From: Juglans regia
Taxonomy: Eukaryota; Streptophyta; Magnoliopsida; Fagales; Juglandaceae
Reading direction: 5' to 3'
NCBI RefSeq assembly: GCF_001411555.2
Contig: NC_049911.1
Location: 29,981,044-30,045,043 of the forward strand
DNA: 64,000 nt
The translations under genes and the position numbers were made by a program. Of this stretch, positions 48,301-59,571 are shown one piece after another (positions within the stretch are counted from its first letter, which is position 1; every line of letters begins with the position of its first letter). The notes under the pieces were generated by a model. That model was given only the letters and a program-made list of their open reading frames with translations, did not search any database and was not told the DNA's origin.

Positions 48301-51300
48301 GACATTAAAGGTATGCAACAATATTTGGATGGGGAACTAATATTTTCATGTTATTGTCTACATGAGTTTCAATTGTCAGTTGCTGGGTTTGATTTCAGTG
48401 GAAGTTCAAGATCATATTATAGAAATAGTAGAATCATAGTTATTTAGGGTGTGTGTTCACAGAAGGACAAGTACTTAGCAAATAGCAACTAGCAAGCTTG
48501 CCCATGGTCATCAGTTATATTGCAGGGCAACTTTATAAATAATTTTGAGTTGAGAGATATTGTTTTCAATTCATTTTATCTTCTTTTTTTTTATCTTACA
48601 TAATGATTTGTCTAAACTTTTACTTATCATAAAAAAATAATGATTTGTCTTAATCAACTTTCAAGCTGAACTAGCTAATGACTCTGAGTTTTAGATACTA
48701 GATTCCATGGTTAAATGTGGGTCATGACTTTTATGACATTTGTTGAGCCAATAATATTGCTGGAAATTTTCTAATTATCTTTTATGCTAGAATTTTTTCT
48801 ATCCACGTTTGTAAACTTCTGGGTACTTTTATCCCCAATGCCACAGGCAGTTCACTCAGGTGTTGACCTTGAATCTGCTATAGAAACTTGTATGGGTACC
48901 TCTGTCAAGGTAATTGCTGTAAGTTCTTTTTGATGGGTTTTTGGACAGTATGTCCTCCATTTGCTCCATTATTTCTAATTATTTTAAGTTACTCATCAAT
49001 TGGAGTCACTTTGTTCATTTTGGTCTTTCAGGGTCATGATTTTACCAGAGTTGATTCTATTGGTGGTTTGTCACAAAGGTTGCAGGTGATTGGCTCTTTA
49101 AATTTTAAGTCAAACTTCTACGTGTAATATTTTTCTTGGACAGATACTGTTCTCATGTGTACATGTCTACATTTCGTATTTGAATGCCTGCATGTGTATT
49201 CACATCTATTCCATAACTTTCTCGTCTTTGTTGTCAAATCTTAGGAATGCCTGGACTTTGTCAAAGCACATGTTCGTGATGAAAATATTGGTCAACTAAT
49301 GCAGGTCAGTTTTTTCCTCACAAAATTTAAACTTGATGGTGACTGAGTTATAAGGAATATCTAAGGTTTGAATTTTTTTCAGAAGTTATTGGAATCTCGC
49401 ATTGAGCTTCGCCCTGTTCTGCTCAGCACTCATGGAAGATCAAAAGATTTACTTTTCCTTGATCTTGCTTTGAGTTCATCTGTTAGAACCACTATGGAAA
49501 GGGGACTGAAGAATCTAAGCTTTGCAAATCCACCAGTAATCAGATTTCAACATCATCTATGTTTATTGTGCACATTAATGTTAATAACCTTTTTTCCCTG
49601 AATAAAAATATATGCTTCTTTTTGTGATGATGAACAGGAGATGATGTTCTTCATTTCCTTAGTACTTGAAGATTTATGTCTGTCAATGGTCAACAATCAA
49701 GACTTTATATACTGCACTAAGGTATATCTTTATGCATATAAAAAGATCTTTATTTTACAACAAAATTATATATCTTTATTTTACACGTCACTGATCCATT
49801 AAGCTTTTCTATATGAAATCTTTATAGATTAAGATGTAGCTTATGGTTTTGCTTCTCGAAATATTCGACTACTGGAAATCATTTGCTGCAGTTGTATATT
49901 TTTTGAAGTTTCAATGCTTAATGGAACTCTTCTCTGAAGTTGTTTGGTGTTATGCTGTGTTTAAAGGACTGGTACCGTGTTTCTGAATTATACACTTATA
50001 ATAGTCAGTGGGCGTTACAAGCGAAGGCTGTCCTTGATAGAGTACAGCTAGTACTTTCTGAAAGGGCTCAGCATTACCAGAAAAAGATCCAGCCTAGTGC
50101 AGATTATCTCGGTAATTTGCTCGGTGTTGAAAAATGGGCGGTATGCTATCCCACTTGAGGTTTCTGTTTCATGCCTTCTATTAGACATTTTCCGTTCACT
50201 TTAATTATTGTTCTGTCAACAGATTGATATATTTACGGAGGAGTTAATAAGGGCAGGATCAGCTTCTATTCTGTCTTCTCTCATTAACCGTTTCGGTCCT
50301 ATTCTTAGAAAAGTTGCAAATTTGGACTGGTAATAATACAACTTAAAACCACCCATTTTATGCTGAATAAAACCTGGTTTTCAGTCTTGGCTGCAAAATG
50401 TTTATCTTCAAATTTTGGTATAGGTTCCATCTGTGTTAATTATATTTACATAGGGCTTGAGCTTAAATAACGTGCTAACAGTTGCAAACATATAACGGGC
50501 TTGAGCTTAATTTATCTTCAAATAACGGGTTGAGCTTAATTTATCTGGTTTTACAGTTGGCAGGTCATCAGCCCTGCGGAAGTATGTGGTTTTATAGTTT
50601 CGGTTGATGAGTTGGTTGCTACTCAGAGAAGAGTTTATAGAAAACCAACCATTATACTTGCAAACAGAGTAACTGGAGATGAGGAGATTGCAGATGGGAT
50701 TGTAGCTGTGCTAACACTTGACATGCCAGATGTTTTGTCCCATGTCGCTATCAGAGCAAGAAATGCAAAGGCACGCAACTTTTTCATCACTTGCCACATT
50801 TCTTTTTGTAAATTCCCAAATAATCACATATAGAAAAAGTAGATTCCCAAATAATGAAACTGTAAATGCTTTCATTTGTTATGAGGTGCAAAGGTTAAGT
50901 GCATTGCTGCAGGAAGCCCTGTTGTGGAAGCTAATTCGAATTGCATGCAACAGGTATGTTTTGCTTCATGCTTCGATCAGAATATTTATAGGGATCTCAA
51001 GTTGAAGGAAGGCAAAGCAATATCAATACGTCTGAAGTCAACGAATTTAGTTACCAGGTGAGCTGCTCATGTAGTTGCTGGATTAATACATTTTCGTGTG
51101 CCTCTTGACCTTCCAAATGCACTGTTTCTTGTATACTTGCAGTGACATCAGTAGCTTCAATGTATCTCAAAATTCCTTTGTTTCTTCTTCCATCCCTCGA
51201 GGAGTTGCCCTTAAAAAAAAGACCTTCTATGGTAAATATGCTGTTTCAGTCGAGGAGTTCAGTAGTGAGATGGTAAGCATGTGAAATATCTGCTTTATAT

Positions 51301-53833
51301 TTTGAGAATTGTTTTGTCTATCTGTCATCTCTTTCTCTGTAGGCCCGTTTTATATTTGCATGGTCTACTGGATAAATCAAACGAGTAATTATGTTGTTAG
51401 TTGATATTTTTCAGATAAGTAGGCTTCACTTCAAGTTTTCGTGACTGATACTGCAGGAGCATAGGAAAGAAGTGCTTTTTGAACTTTTATATACTTCCAT
51501 CACTGTGTTTGTTACTTTTCTTGCAACAGTTGACTAATGTTGTTAATATTTCTAATTGAAAGTGAAGCATTTCACTAATATCTCTCTAATCTTACTCAGA
51601 TTAGTGAACTAAGAAGTAAATTGTGGTGCATTAATTTTGTGGGTTCTATTGGAAAGCTAAAGAAGTAAAAGAATATCAAATAATTATGTGGTTTTGATAA
51701 TATTCTATTGCATAGGTTGGTTCAAAATCTTGCAATATTAAGTTTTTAGGAGAAAGGGTGCCGTCATGGGTTAAGATTCCAATGTCAGTTGCCCTACCAT
51801 TTGGTGCCTTCGAGACTGTTCTGTCTGAATATGTCAATAAGGTATCATTTACTTTTCCAAAAATCCTACTGGTGTTTGGATTCTGGTTATAGATTTGATT
51901 GTCTTAAAAATAAATCCTTTCATTGAGATGCATTTTTGTATTTGGTATCCATTAAAAATTATTGTTTGCTTGTATACTTGCAGGACATAGCAAACAAGAT
52001 TTCTCATTTCATGAAGTCTGTAAGAGGTGGTGACCTTTCAAAACTTCAAGGAATTCAGGAATCTGTTCTACAAATGAATGCCCCTATGGCTTTGGTAATT
52101 ATATTGTAAATCAAATATAGCGTTGACAGTGTACTACAGATGCTTAACAACTGTTATTATAACTTGTTGGCGTTCATACTCTCCGATGTCTTCTTGCAAA
52201 TTCTAATGGATGCACATTTTTGGATACGATTATTGATTAGATAAAAGATAACAAAACTTCATCATAGGGGCTATGATAGATTTGAAACAGAATGTAGCAC
52301 TATTCCCTATGTGTTGGTGCATATGGACTCTGGAGTGAGAGAAACTATAGAAGCTTCGAGGATGGTGAGAGGACACTGGATGAGCTGAAAGTTTTCTATT
52401 TTAAACTTTGTTCTTATGGCGGGGGTCATTGATTTTAATGGGTTAAATGTCCATGATTGTAACATTTAGCTATTTATTCCTCGTGTATGTGTCCTGTGTA
52501 TTTAGGCTATGCCTTTTTTCGTATGAATAAAACTTGTTGATTACCCTCAAACAAAAAATTATAGTTGTCTCCCGGGCAAAGGCATCCATTTCAACCTCTA
52601 TATAAATGTGTGGAATTTACGACTATTATAAGCTTGCTTCCTTTAAAAAGAAAATGCAGATCAGTGTTTGTATAGAGAAAGCAGATTCACTCTAGTTCTA
52701 ACCTTCTCTATGTCTCTCTCCCCCCCCCCCACCCCTTCTCTGAAATTTTGGTAGATCCATGAACTTAAGAGTAAGATGAGAAGTTCAAGAATGCCTTGGC
52801 CCGGTGATGAAGGTGATGAGAGGTGGAATCATGCCTGGCAAGCAATAAAGAAGGTATGTGTTCAGGAAATTCTTTTTCTATAAGTAATCAGATTTTTATT
52901 AAAAGGCGCAATCAGAGTGCTTTAGATTGTTCTCATCATATTTGGATCACAATTACCATTCGTGCAATTTTTTTTTTTTTATACGTAAGAAGTAAATTAT
53001 ATTGATATGAATGAAATATGCATAGCCCATGTACACAGGAAGTATACAAAAGAACACCTAAATACATTCTAAATTAAAGACAAAGTCATGAGTATTGTTT
53101 TCATCAAGGACAATGGCTGAAAACCAAAGCATTAAAGTGTGCATAAAAAAATTCTGAAGCTTTGCCATTGTGCGCTCCCTATCTTCAAAGCATCACTCAT
53201 TTCTTCCTTACCATATACACCACATGATACACAACGGGATCATCTTCCACACTATCACCACTTGAGGACAGCCTTGAATTTCCTTCCAACAGGCCAATAA
53301 ATCCACTACTCTCAATGGCATCACCCAAGCAACATCCACTCTTCTAAAGATCTCATTCCACAACCTCCTTGTCACCTCGCAATGCAAAAGTAAGTGATCC
53401 ATGGATTCTCCATGCTTTTTACACAAATAGCATCAATCCATCACGATGAGTCCCCTCTTTCTCAGGTTGTCCATGGTCAAAACCATTCGTGCAATTTTTA
53501 CTGATCTATTGGCTTATTTACTTTTAGTATTATGTATCAAATTATTAGATACAAATGATAAGCAATCACACGTTTGAAAATTTTATTTTCCTATATTCTA
53601 TTTTCCACTCTCAGAGGTTTCTGGCTTGTTCACTCTTATGTTTCATGCAAAAAAAAAAGGTCAGTTTGCATGCTTGCTGAATACTGGGCTGTGCCTTTTG
53701 CATTTAAATAAAAATTTTTATTACTAGCCAAAAAAATATTCAGTATACTACAGTGGCCAAAAATAGAGAAATCTAAATCAGAAACCCAAACATCGGTGGC
53801 TCTTAATCAGGAACCCAAAATGTTGTGTTGTGT

Positions 53834-53904
<71 letters not shown>

Positions 53905-56362
53905 CTGAGACTAAGAGAGAGAGAAGTCAAGTGAGGGAATGCTCCTAGAGATTGCCAAAAAGGATTGCAAAATGTTGCCTTTTTGAGAGAGATAAATATC
54001 TATCAAGTCACAAAACAGTGTTGTTTAATGTTGGTTTAAACGACTAAAAAATTGAAGTATATAGGCTCGAACTCGCGACCTCAGGATAATAAAAGCGTTC
54101 AGAAAAGCACACTAAGCAGTTGCATCGTTTAAGCTTTTGATTACAACAACAGTGCCTTTTAGTCAAATTATGTAGTTAAATAAGTTTTTTTAATTAGTTG
54201 TGATTAAATGATTTTTCAATGACAATCAGAATTGGAGTCAGAGTTTAGGCGAAGTCCAATTTGTACTCAGACTCCAAAATTCTTTTAATTTCCCACTCCG
54301 ATTCCGATAGATTTTGTCTCTGATTGGAGCGGACTCGAAGTTTGAAAGTTTTGCACAGCCCTAGCAAAACTGTACACCTATAGGGAAGTTTTATTGAGGG
54401 TCCTGTCTCCATACCATAAGTTATGCCAAAATCTTTTCCTTTTCCTTTATTTTTTCAATTTTGAAGATAAGTTATGCTAGAATCTAATTATAGGGCCATG
54501 ACCCAGCTCAAGCGTAGTACGAATGGAAAACACCTAGTTCCTTTTCTGATAATTTCCCACCAACTCTACCCATGCTACCCACGTGCCTTAGTGGAACAAC
54601 ACTCACTCCAAGCACAACTAACGAGAAGCAAAGTATATGATTCATTGATTTTCATTTAGTGGTATCTAAAGTACAGAAATTTGTTCCTTTGAAAAGGAAA
54701 ATTGAGTGTATGACTCATAGATTTCTGTATCTTAAAATCATAAATTTCAATCTCTTGAAATGCCTGTAAGCCTGTAAGGTGGATCCATATATTCCACCCC
54801 ACTGTTGGATTCCATTTATTCCAATGCTTTCACATAGAGCAACGATTGAGAGTATAAATCCAACTTAGAGGTCATTTCTAGCGTCTTTTAGAAAGAATAT
54901 AAGATTCATGGATCAGCTAACCATTGAGATCTTAAAAAAAAAAATGGTTTTCAAGACATGCACAGGAGTATGTACCAAATAAGAACTTGGTCTTGGTATA
55001 TTGTGGGTTTGAGAAAAAACATTATGTATGAAACTGGTCCCACCTATGTGTGTGCTGGTGAGTAGTGTCTGTGAGAGTGTTTTGGCAAATCCAATGGAAG
55101 CATTCAGAGTTATTCACAGAAATTCTCAAAGAACCAGCAGGACCAATTAGATGCTCAATGTTAATTTGTTTGTACTTTGTGTTTGAATCATAGGTTTGAA
55201 AAAAAAATGATGTATTAATAACAATGCCTTAGTCCTGGCAAACAATTGAGGCCGAGATTTTCTTGAGAGTTTTCTGTCGATGACTGAATCCTCATTGATG
55301 TGTAAAGACTTGGGAAGCTCTAGTGAATAGCATAGGTTCAATCCTCTCATTTGTGAGTGTTGAAGGCAGCCAATGCACAGTATAACCTAGTTGTCCTTAA
55401 TTAGAAATATATTTTTGCTTTTGGGAAGCTGCATTCAATGGGATTGTATTTTGGTGAAGTAACCTTTTAACGACTTGCATCAAATGAGGTGAATAAGGTT
55501 GGTGCAGTCAGAAAGATGGCAGGTATTCAAGCCCGAAAATTAATAGATCCATTACTTATTATAAAAGTTATAGATTCATTATGTTACTAAAGGAGCTTCT
55601 TGTCATCTTGAATAAATTTATGTAGTTGCTATATTAGCGAGTACAGCACAGCCCACAAGTGATGATATTTTTCAACAGCACGAGTACAATCTAATTTTTT
55701 AAAGCACCAAACAGGAGAAATTTGACTTTTGCAGTTGCTAGCAATGGACTGCTACCTCTGTTAAAGCAGAAATTGCAAGATTCTTGCGTAAAATGAGCAA
55801 ATACTAATATGCAAAATACTTTTTAGATAAGTTGACCTTATGCAAGATTAGCAATTTTTAGTTGCACTAGAAGTATTGACATGAAACATATTTCATATGA
55901 ACAGCTTTTTTTTTCTCCTCATCTTTGTAGGTTTGGGCTTCCAGATGGAACGAAAGAGCTTTTATTAGTTGCAAGAAAGCAAACTTGAACCATGACAATC
56001 TTTGCATGGCTGTGTTGGTTCAAGAAGTTATATGTGGCCAATATGCTTTTGTGACTCACACGAAGAATCCCTTATCTGGAGACACCTCAGAGATATATAC
56101 TGAGGTAACCCTTGTTTTTGGATCTTAAACCAGCCAAATTCCATGCATTTTAACTTGTGGCATGAACAGGTTGTGAAGGGCTTGGGAGAGACTTTGGTGG
56201 GTGCGTATCCTGGACGTGCCATGAGCTTCATTACCAAAAAGACTAGTCTAATGTCTCATGTTGTAAGGCCAACTTCCCCTTAATCCCTTATCTTAATATA
56301 CGCTCCATTTGCCCGGTAAAACGTTTCAGATCAATTAACCTTCATTTCAATTACTGCAAGCC

Positions 56363-56428
<66 letters not shown>

Positions 56429-57002
56429 GAGAATATATGATGTATCTGATTTAAATCTGACTTTCAGGTAATCGGATACCCAAGCAAGTTAATAGGGTTA
56501 TATTGTAAGCAGTCTATAATATTCAGATCAGACTCAAATGGTGAGGACCTGGAAGGATATGCAGGTGCTGGGCTTTATGACAGGTCAGAGGTGCATTTTA
56601 ATTTCAAAGTACATTAGCAACGAGATGAGAACTTTTTAATATCCTTTAGTCTTGGATTGGCTGTATTTAGCATAGAATGTAACCACTTGCTAAACACATA
56701 AACAGACTTGCTTATTTTGGGTGGTGAAACTATTATTTCTTTGCGTATTCTTCCTGGAATAGAGCCGCCATCTAATGCATCTATGAACTTATCGCAGTGT
56801 AGTCATGGATAAAGTGGAGAAAGTTGTGTTAGACTACTCCAACGATCGGTTGATAGTGGATAAAGCTTTTCAAAACTCACTATTCTCGAAAATTGCAGAG
56901 GCTGGAAAAATCATAGAAGGTCTGTATGGTTGTCCCCAGGACATTGAAGGGGTGGTAAAAGATGGGGTTATATATGTAGTTCAGTCGAGGCCACAGATCT
57001 AG
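36383..57002 (+). CDS. GWD2: Alpha-glucan, water dikinase, GWD2 type
   Basis: Transfers the beta-phosphate of ATP to glucosyl units of alpha-glucan via a phosphohistidine. Thirty-one exons join to 1,301 aa: 36383-36463, 36555-36664, 36753-36831, 36946-37037, 37123-37276, 37771-38085, 38580-38690, 38862-38960, 39099-39230, 40019-40113, 45989-46120, 47382-47544, 47630-47719, 48125-48310, 48847-48909, 49032-49085, 49245-49304, 49383-49535, 49638-49721, 49967-50140, 50223-50329, 50557-50770, 50954-51057, 51143-51272, 51716-51841, 51984-52094, 52755-52853, 55931-56104, 56170-56262, 56468-56583, 56798-57002. An N-terminal glucan-binding-like repeat is visible ([12 protein letters not shown], later [13 protein letters not shown]). 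The phosphohistidine is His907 in [10 protein letters not shown]. The C-terminal ATP-binding domain has [34 protein letters not shown] and ending VVQSRPQI. A stop four codons upstream fixes the start. There is no transit peptide, which fits GWD2 (extraplastidial) rather than GWD1. Intron 22 has a GC donor. Confidence 0.95.
38717..38785 (+). mobile_element. 3' tail of a SINE or LINE, with short TSD (GWD2 intron 7)
   Basis: 'attagtcgggacgctgttcc...ttggtgccaataaaaaaa' (38,727-38,775) sits between two copies of 'atatatgtat' (38,717-38,726; 38,776-38,785). The insert is GC-richer than its surroundings and ends in poly(A), as expected for a truncated retroposon. Confidence 0.45.
41463..41656. mobile_element. 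MITE-like insertion inside the LINE
   Basis: About 195 bp of AT-rich DNA ('tggtgctacatgtacttaca' at the left; 'cttaaatatatttagcattt' at the right) interrupts the LINE ORF exactly between the codons for PSYF and LSLFPLP. The ends share GCTA and ACTTACA motifs in inverted orientation, so it may be a poorly kept TIR element. Confidence 0.5.
43530..43709. mobile_element. Tourist-like MITE (family A) inside the hAT coding region
   Basis: 180 bp, the cleanest family A copy: starts 'gggtacgtttggatacttaa', ends 'caacattcaaacgcagcc', flanked by TTA (43,527-43,529; 43,710-43,712). It sits directly upstream of the hAT block RISLTTDIW. Confidence 0.8.
44445..44878 (+). mobile_element. TRIM (terminal-repeat retrotransposon in miniature), complete
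   Basis: 434 bp. 5' LTR 44,445-44,605 and 3' LTR 44,708-44,878, both starting TGTGATACCC and ending in TTACA. After the 5' LTR comes a primer-binding site TGGTATCAGAGC (44,608-44,619), complementary to the 3' end of initiator tRNA-Met. A purine tract 'aaggagagga' (about 44,695-44,704) precedes the 3' LTR. The host duplication GTTTG is perfect (44,440-44,444 and 44,879-44,883). There is no coding capacity. It is inserted in the 5' subterminal region of the hAT element. The LTRs differ by substitutions and small indels, so it is not recent. Confidence 0.92.
46276..46430 (+). mobile_element. LINE 3'-end fragment (GWD2 intron 11)
   Basis: 'atgtactgcagttgtgccta...attacttataaaaaaaa' (to 46,428) matches the 3' UTR end of the intron 10 LINE family. 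A short 'gcagaatt' at about 46,269 and 46,431 may be its duplication. The left part of the interval is uncertain. Confidence 0.55.
46775..46950 (+). mobile_element. tRNA-derived SINE with perfect 19-bp TSD (GWD2 intron 11)
   Basis: A pol III A box (GTAGCTTAGCTGG, 46,785-46,797) and B box (GGTCACCAGTTCGAGTCC, 46,825-46,842) are followed by a unique body and an A run (46,937-46,953). The 19-mer AAAGATTGAATTATTTTCA flanks it at 46,756-46,774 and 46,951-46,969. Its first As merge with the tail. The tRNA-related head begins almost at the 5' duplication, so the copy is nearly full length. Confidence 0.88.
48600..48650 (+). mobile_element. Tail-only insertion (23 bp) with 14-bp TSD (GWD2 intron 14)
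   Basis: ATAATGATTTGTCT at 48,600-48,613 and 48,637-48,650 flanks 'aaacttttacttatcataaaaaa' (given as positions 48,614-48,636; key end ttacttatcataaaaaa), a LINE-tail-like sequence. Confidence 0.5.
50771..50953 (+). other. Non-canonical GC-AG intron (GWD2 intron 22)
   Basis: Exon 22 must end at AAG (50,770) and exon 23 must begin at GTATGT (VCF, 50,954) to keep the family sequence RARN-x-K-VCFA-x-CFD. The donor is therefore AAG/GCACGC. GC donors are known, but they usually compensate with a strong AG/GCAAGT context, which this one lacks. The first usable GT downstream (ttttt/gtaaat, about 50,808) is out of phase. The 60 nt before exon 23 (50,894-50,953) are also open in frame. Confidence 0.75.
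52270..52560 (+). mobile_element. LINE 3' fragment (GWD2 intron 26)
   Basis: Decayed C-terminal ORF2 sequence resembling the intron 10 LINE ('tggatgagctgaaagttttc' corresponds to LDELRSFFF there), then a 3' UTR-like 'gtcctgtgtatttaggctat' and 'gaataaaacttgttgatta'. Confidence 0.6.
52955..53499 (-). mobile_element. 5'-truncated LINE with 18-bp TSD (GWD2 intron 27)
   Basis: ACCATTCGTGCAATTTTT flanks it at 52,955-52,972 and 53,482-53,499. Minus-strand translation gives the C-terminal LINE block [20 protein letters not shown], then [10 protein letters not shown] and [13 protein letters not shown], and a 3' UTR containing 'tacttcctgtgtacatgggc', ending in a poly(T) (poly(A) on the minus strand). 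About 0.5 kb of a longer element. The perfect duplication suggests a fairly recent insertion. Confidence 0.88.
53655..53745 (+). mobile_element. LINE 3'-tail remnant
   Basis: 'actgggctgtgccttttgca' then 'aaataaaaatttttattact' and an A run, like the other LINE 3' ends in this gene. No duplication found. Confidence 0.45.
53835..53902. repeat. (GT)n(GA)n compound microsatellite
   Basis: About 22 bp of GT followed by about 46 bp of GA, in GWD2 intron 27. Confidence 0.95.
54040..54135 (-). mobile_element. Possible tRNA-derived SINE head (GWD2 intron 27)
   Basis: On the minus strand: A-box-like TGCAACTGCTTAGTGTGC (54,107-54,124) and B box GGTCGCGAGTTCGAGCC (54,064-54,080), 26 nt apart. There is no tail or duplication, and the cloverleaf cannot be closed, so it is not called a tRNA gene. 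Confidence 0.45.
56369..56425. repeat. (AT)n(AG)n compound microsatellite
   Basis: About 28 bp AT then about 29 bp AG, in GWD2 intron 29, 43 bp before exon 30. Confidence 0.95.
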
Positions 57003-57146
57003 GATTAGTAAATGAACTCAATGTTCAATGCTTTTTTTTTTCCTCTCTCTCTACTATTTCTTTCATATGGACTTCATTGTTCTTAAGTTGTTGCTTCTTT
57101 GGATGGGCACAAGTTATCTTTTATCATTAACTGCAACATGGCATAG

Positions 57147-57152
57147 AATAAA
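57147..57152 (+). terminator. Poly(A) signal candidate of GWD2
   Basis: AATAAA 145 nt after the GWD2 stop codon, preceded by T-rich DNA. Confidence 0.5.
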
Positions 57153-57837
57153 CTCTTAATAGCTCTTTTAGTTGATGAAGTATATGAATGTGTGCATCCA
57201 ATTAAAACTCCTTTTGTCAAGATTATCTATAACCAAGTGAGGACAAAAGTTATTTCCCCCGTTTCTGGTCGAACAAAGAGCCAAGATGCAATCCATGCAG
57301 CTGAAGCTGGTTGGAAGTCTTAAGCCGGTTTATGGCTAATCCAATTCTCAACACTTTTGGCGTGTGGACTTGTTAAAGATAAAAACTTGCCGTGCGGTAG
57401 AGTCTTTTATTGAACAACTATTGTCTTTATCTGACCGATCCCCAGCCCACTCAAATCTTATTGAGCAGGGATTGACTGAGCCACGTGTAGTAGCATGTTA
57501 AGCGTCTGAAGAAAATCATGGTATTACTTATTTGGAGATCTATTTCAGATGGGAATCTTGTTTCGTGATTAACTAAAACTCTACAAATTATGACATCATG
57601 ATCCCAATCTAATGAGCAGATTTTAATACTTCAATTTCTCTTTCTTTTTCTTTTTTTTTATTGGTACTTCTCAACTCTGATTATGTTGACCAATAGTCTA
57701 GGCCCTAGGGAGACTCATCAATGAATGCACTTCTGTTAGAATTTTGAACCTTTTTCTCTGTGCAGGTTGCGGATTGTCGTGTAGAATGAATGGGTCAATA
57801 GTCAACTAGACAGGAACAAACAATTAATGACTTGGAT

Positions 57838-58056
57838 TTAGAAAATATTTTATATCATCTTGCTATTATAATTTTTTTAAATTTTTATATAAAATATAAT
57901 AAATAATTTAATTTTTTCAAATCTCAATTCAAAATTTTTAAATTTTAAAACAATAATAATATTAAAAAATAATATTTTAATAATATATTTTTTTTAAAAT
58001 TTTATTTTTCATTTAAAATCATCATATCTCATCTCTAAATCCAAACCAATCCTAAA
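57838..58056. mobile_element. MITE family A copy
   Basis: Core 'aaaatataataaataattta'; ends 'ctaaatccaaaccaatccta'. The left end is eroded. Confidence 0.5.
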
Positions 58057-58172
58057 AGTATGCACTGCGCTAACCAGTTTTTCATTTTTCATATTTTGTT
58101 ATATCAATACCTATGCTAATAATTTAAATGGCCATTAATCAGCATTTCTCATTAATTTATCTTTCTCGGAAG

Positions 58173-58367
58173 TTTAAGGTCTAGTTTGAATAGTGAGTTG
58201 AAATGAAAGTTGAATAAAATATTGTTATAATATTATTTTTATTTTAATATTTGAAAAAATTTAAATTTTTATTATATTTTGTTTGAAAAATTAGAAAAAT
58301 TATAATGATTATATAAAATAAAATTAGATGAATTGAGATGGTTTCATTATCTAAATCAGCTTAAATG
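58173..58367. mobile_element. MITE family A copy
   Basis: 'ggtctagtttgaatagtgag' left, 'gagatggtttcattatctaa' right; opposite orientation to its left neighbour. Confidence 0.5.
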
Positions 58368-58789
58368 ATCTTTTTCAAGTAATAATTTCAGTACATATCG
58401 TGACTATTCTTACACATGACATGGATCATAACCCCATATGCCTTAATAGACATGTCTCTTCGGATAACTTTGACGCCTCAAATATGGAACTTAACGGCTC
58501 AACTTTTTATATTTTTCTGAGTCGATCGGACTTTTTAGATGCACAACTTTTCATTTTGCGGGACCTTTGGGAAATGAAACACTGGACATGGAATAGATTA
58601 AAGCTATTGAAGAGCACAATGGGCTGGAGCATTACAGAATATTCGTTGGTTTACCTTTCTTTTCTTTTTAAGCGTCCGCATCATAGGCCCATGACATTGA
58701 CTCTGCGTTTTCTTGTACCGAAAGTTTTTTTTCAAGTTAAAATTCTGTTATCTTAATTCGAAGGCACCCTCCGGTCTCAATAAATTTTC

Positions 58790-58965
58790 TAAAGGTTACA
58801 AACTCATCTTAACTAATCATTGTAATTTTTTTAAAATTTCAATACAAAATATAATAAATAATTTAACTTTTTCAAATCCTAAAATAATAATAATATTAAA
58901 AAATAATATTCTAACAATACTTTATCATCTCAACTCAACTCACTTCAATATCTAAACACACAAAT
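58790..58965. mobile_element. MITE family A copy
   Basis: Contains 'aaaataataataatattaaa' and 'atcatctcaactcaactcac'. The terminal 'aaacgcagcc' is replaced by 'aaacacacaa'. Confidence 0.55.
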
Positions 58966-59065
58966 GTTAAAGAACAGAAAGGGGAAAAGGTACTTCAGAT
59001 TTGAATCCTCGTATGCTGGAATTTTATCGGTTTTAGATCATTTGTGCATTTTGATTATAACTTAA

Positions 59066-59216
59066 AGAGTGTGCAAGCATTGCACACTCATTTTAAAAAA
59101 ATTAAATAAATATAAAATTTATATAAAAAAAATTAATTTTATAATAATGGATTCCGTTATTTTTCAAAAATAGTATGTGGCGTTTGCATAATCCTTAACT
59201 GAAGCTAGCATTATTC
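59066..59216. mobile_element. MITE family B copy
   Basis: 'agagtgtgcaagcattgcac' left, 'atagtatgtggcgtttgcat' right. Confidence 0.55.
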
Positions 59217-59353
59217 ATCCTAAATTTATCTATTTTTTAAAAAATATCTGTAATTTCAATTTGCTTTTGATAAGTAAATAAAACTCCCCATGGCCATGAT
59301 CTACTAGTTGCAACAATTCGGAAACCAAGCTTTTTTAGGGAGTGTAATTAAAG

Positions 59354-59571
59354 AATGGTTTGGATTCAGAAATGAGTTGAGATGAATTGAGATGGTTTGT
59401 GAATAGTAGAATAAAAATTGAATTATTTATTGTATTTTGTGTGAAAATTTAAGAAAGTTGTTTTGAAATTTAAAAAAGTTGAATTGTTTATTATATTTTG
59501 TATAAAGATTTTAAAAAGTTATAATGATGAGATTAAATGAATTGAGATGGGTTACGAGTACAAACGAGGCC
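59354..59571. mobile_element. MITE family A copy
   Basis: 'gaatggtttggattcagaaa' to 'gtacaaacgaggcc', with TAA directly right (59,572-59,574) and TTA near the left end. Confidence 0.65.

Noticed and set aside
50894..50953. Extra cassette exon of GWD2 between exons 22 and 23
   Set aside because: It is open in frame, but known GWD proteins join RARNxK directly to (V/I)CFA, and its apparent donor coincides with the start of exon 23, which is clearly coding.
54064..54124. tRNA gene on the minus strand
   Set aside because: Only box-like motifs are visible; the arms do not pair and the spacing is short.
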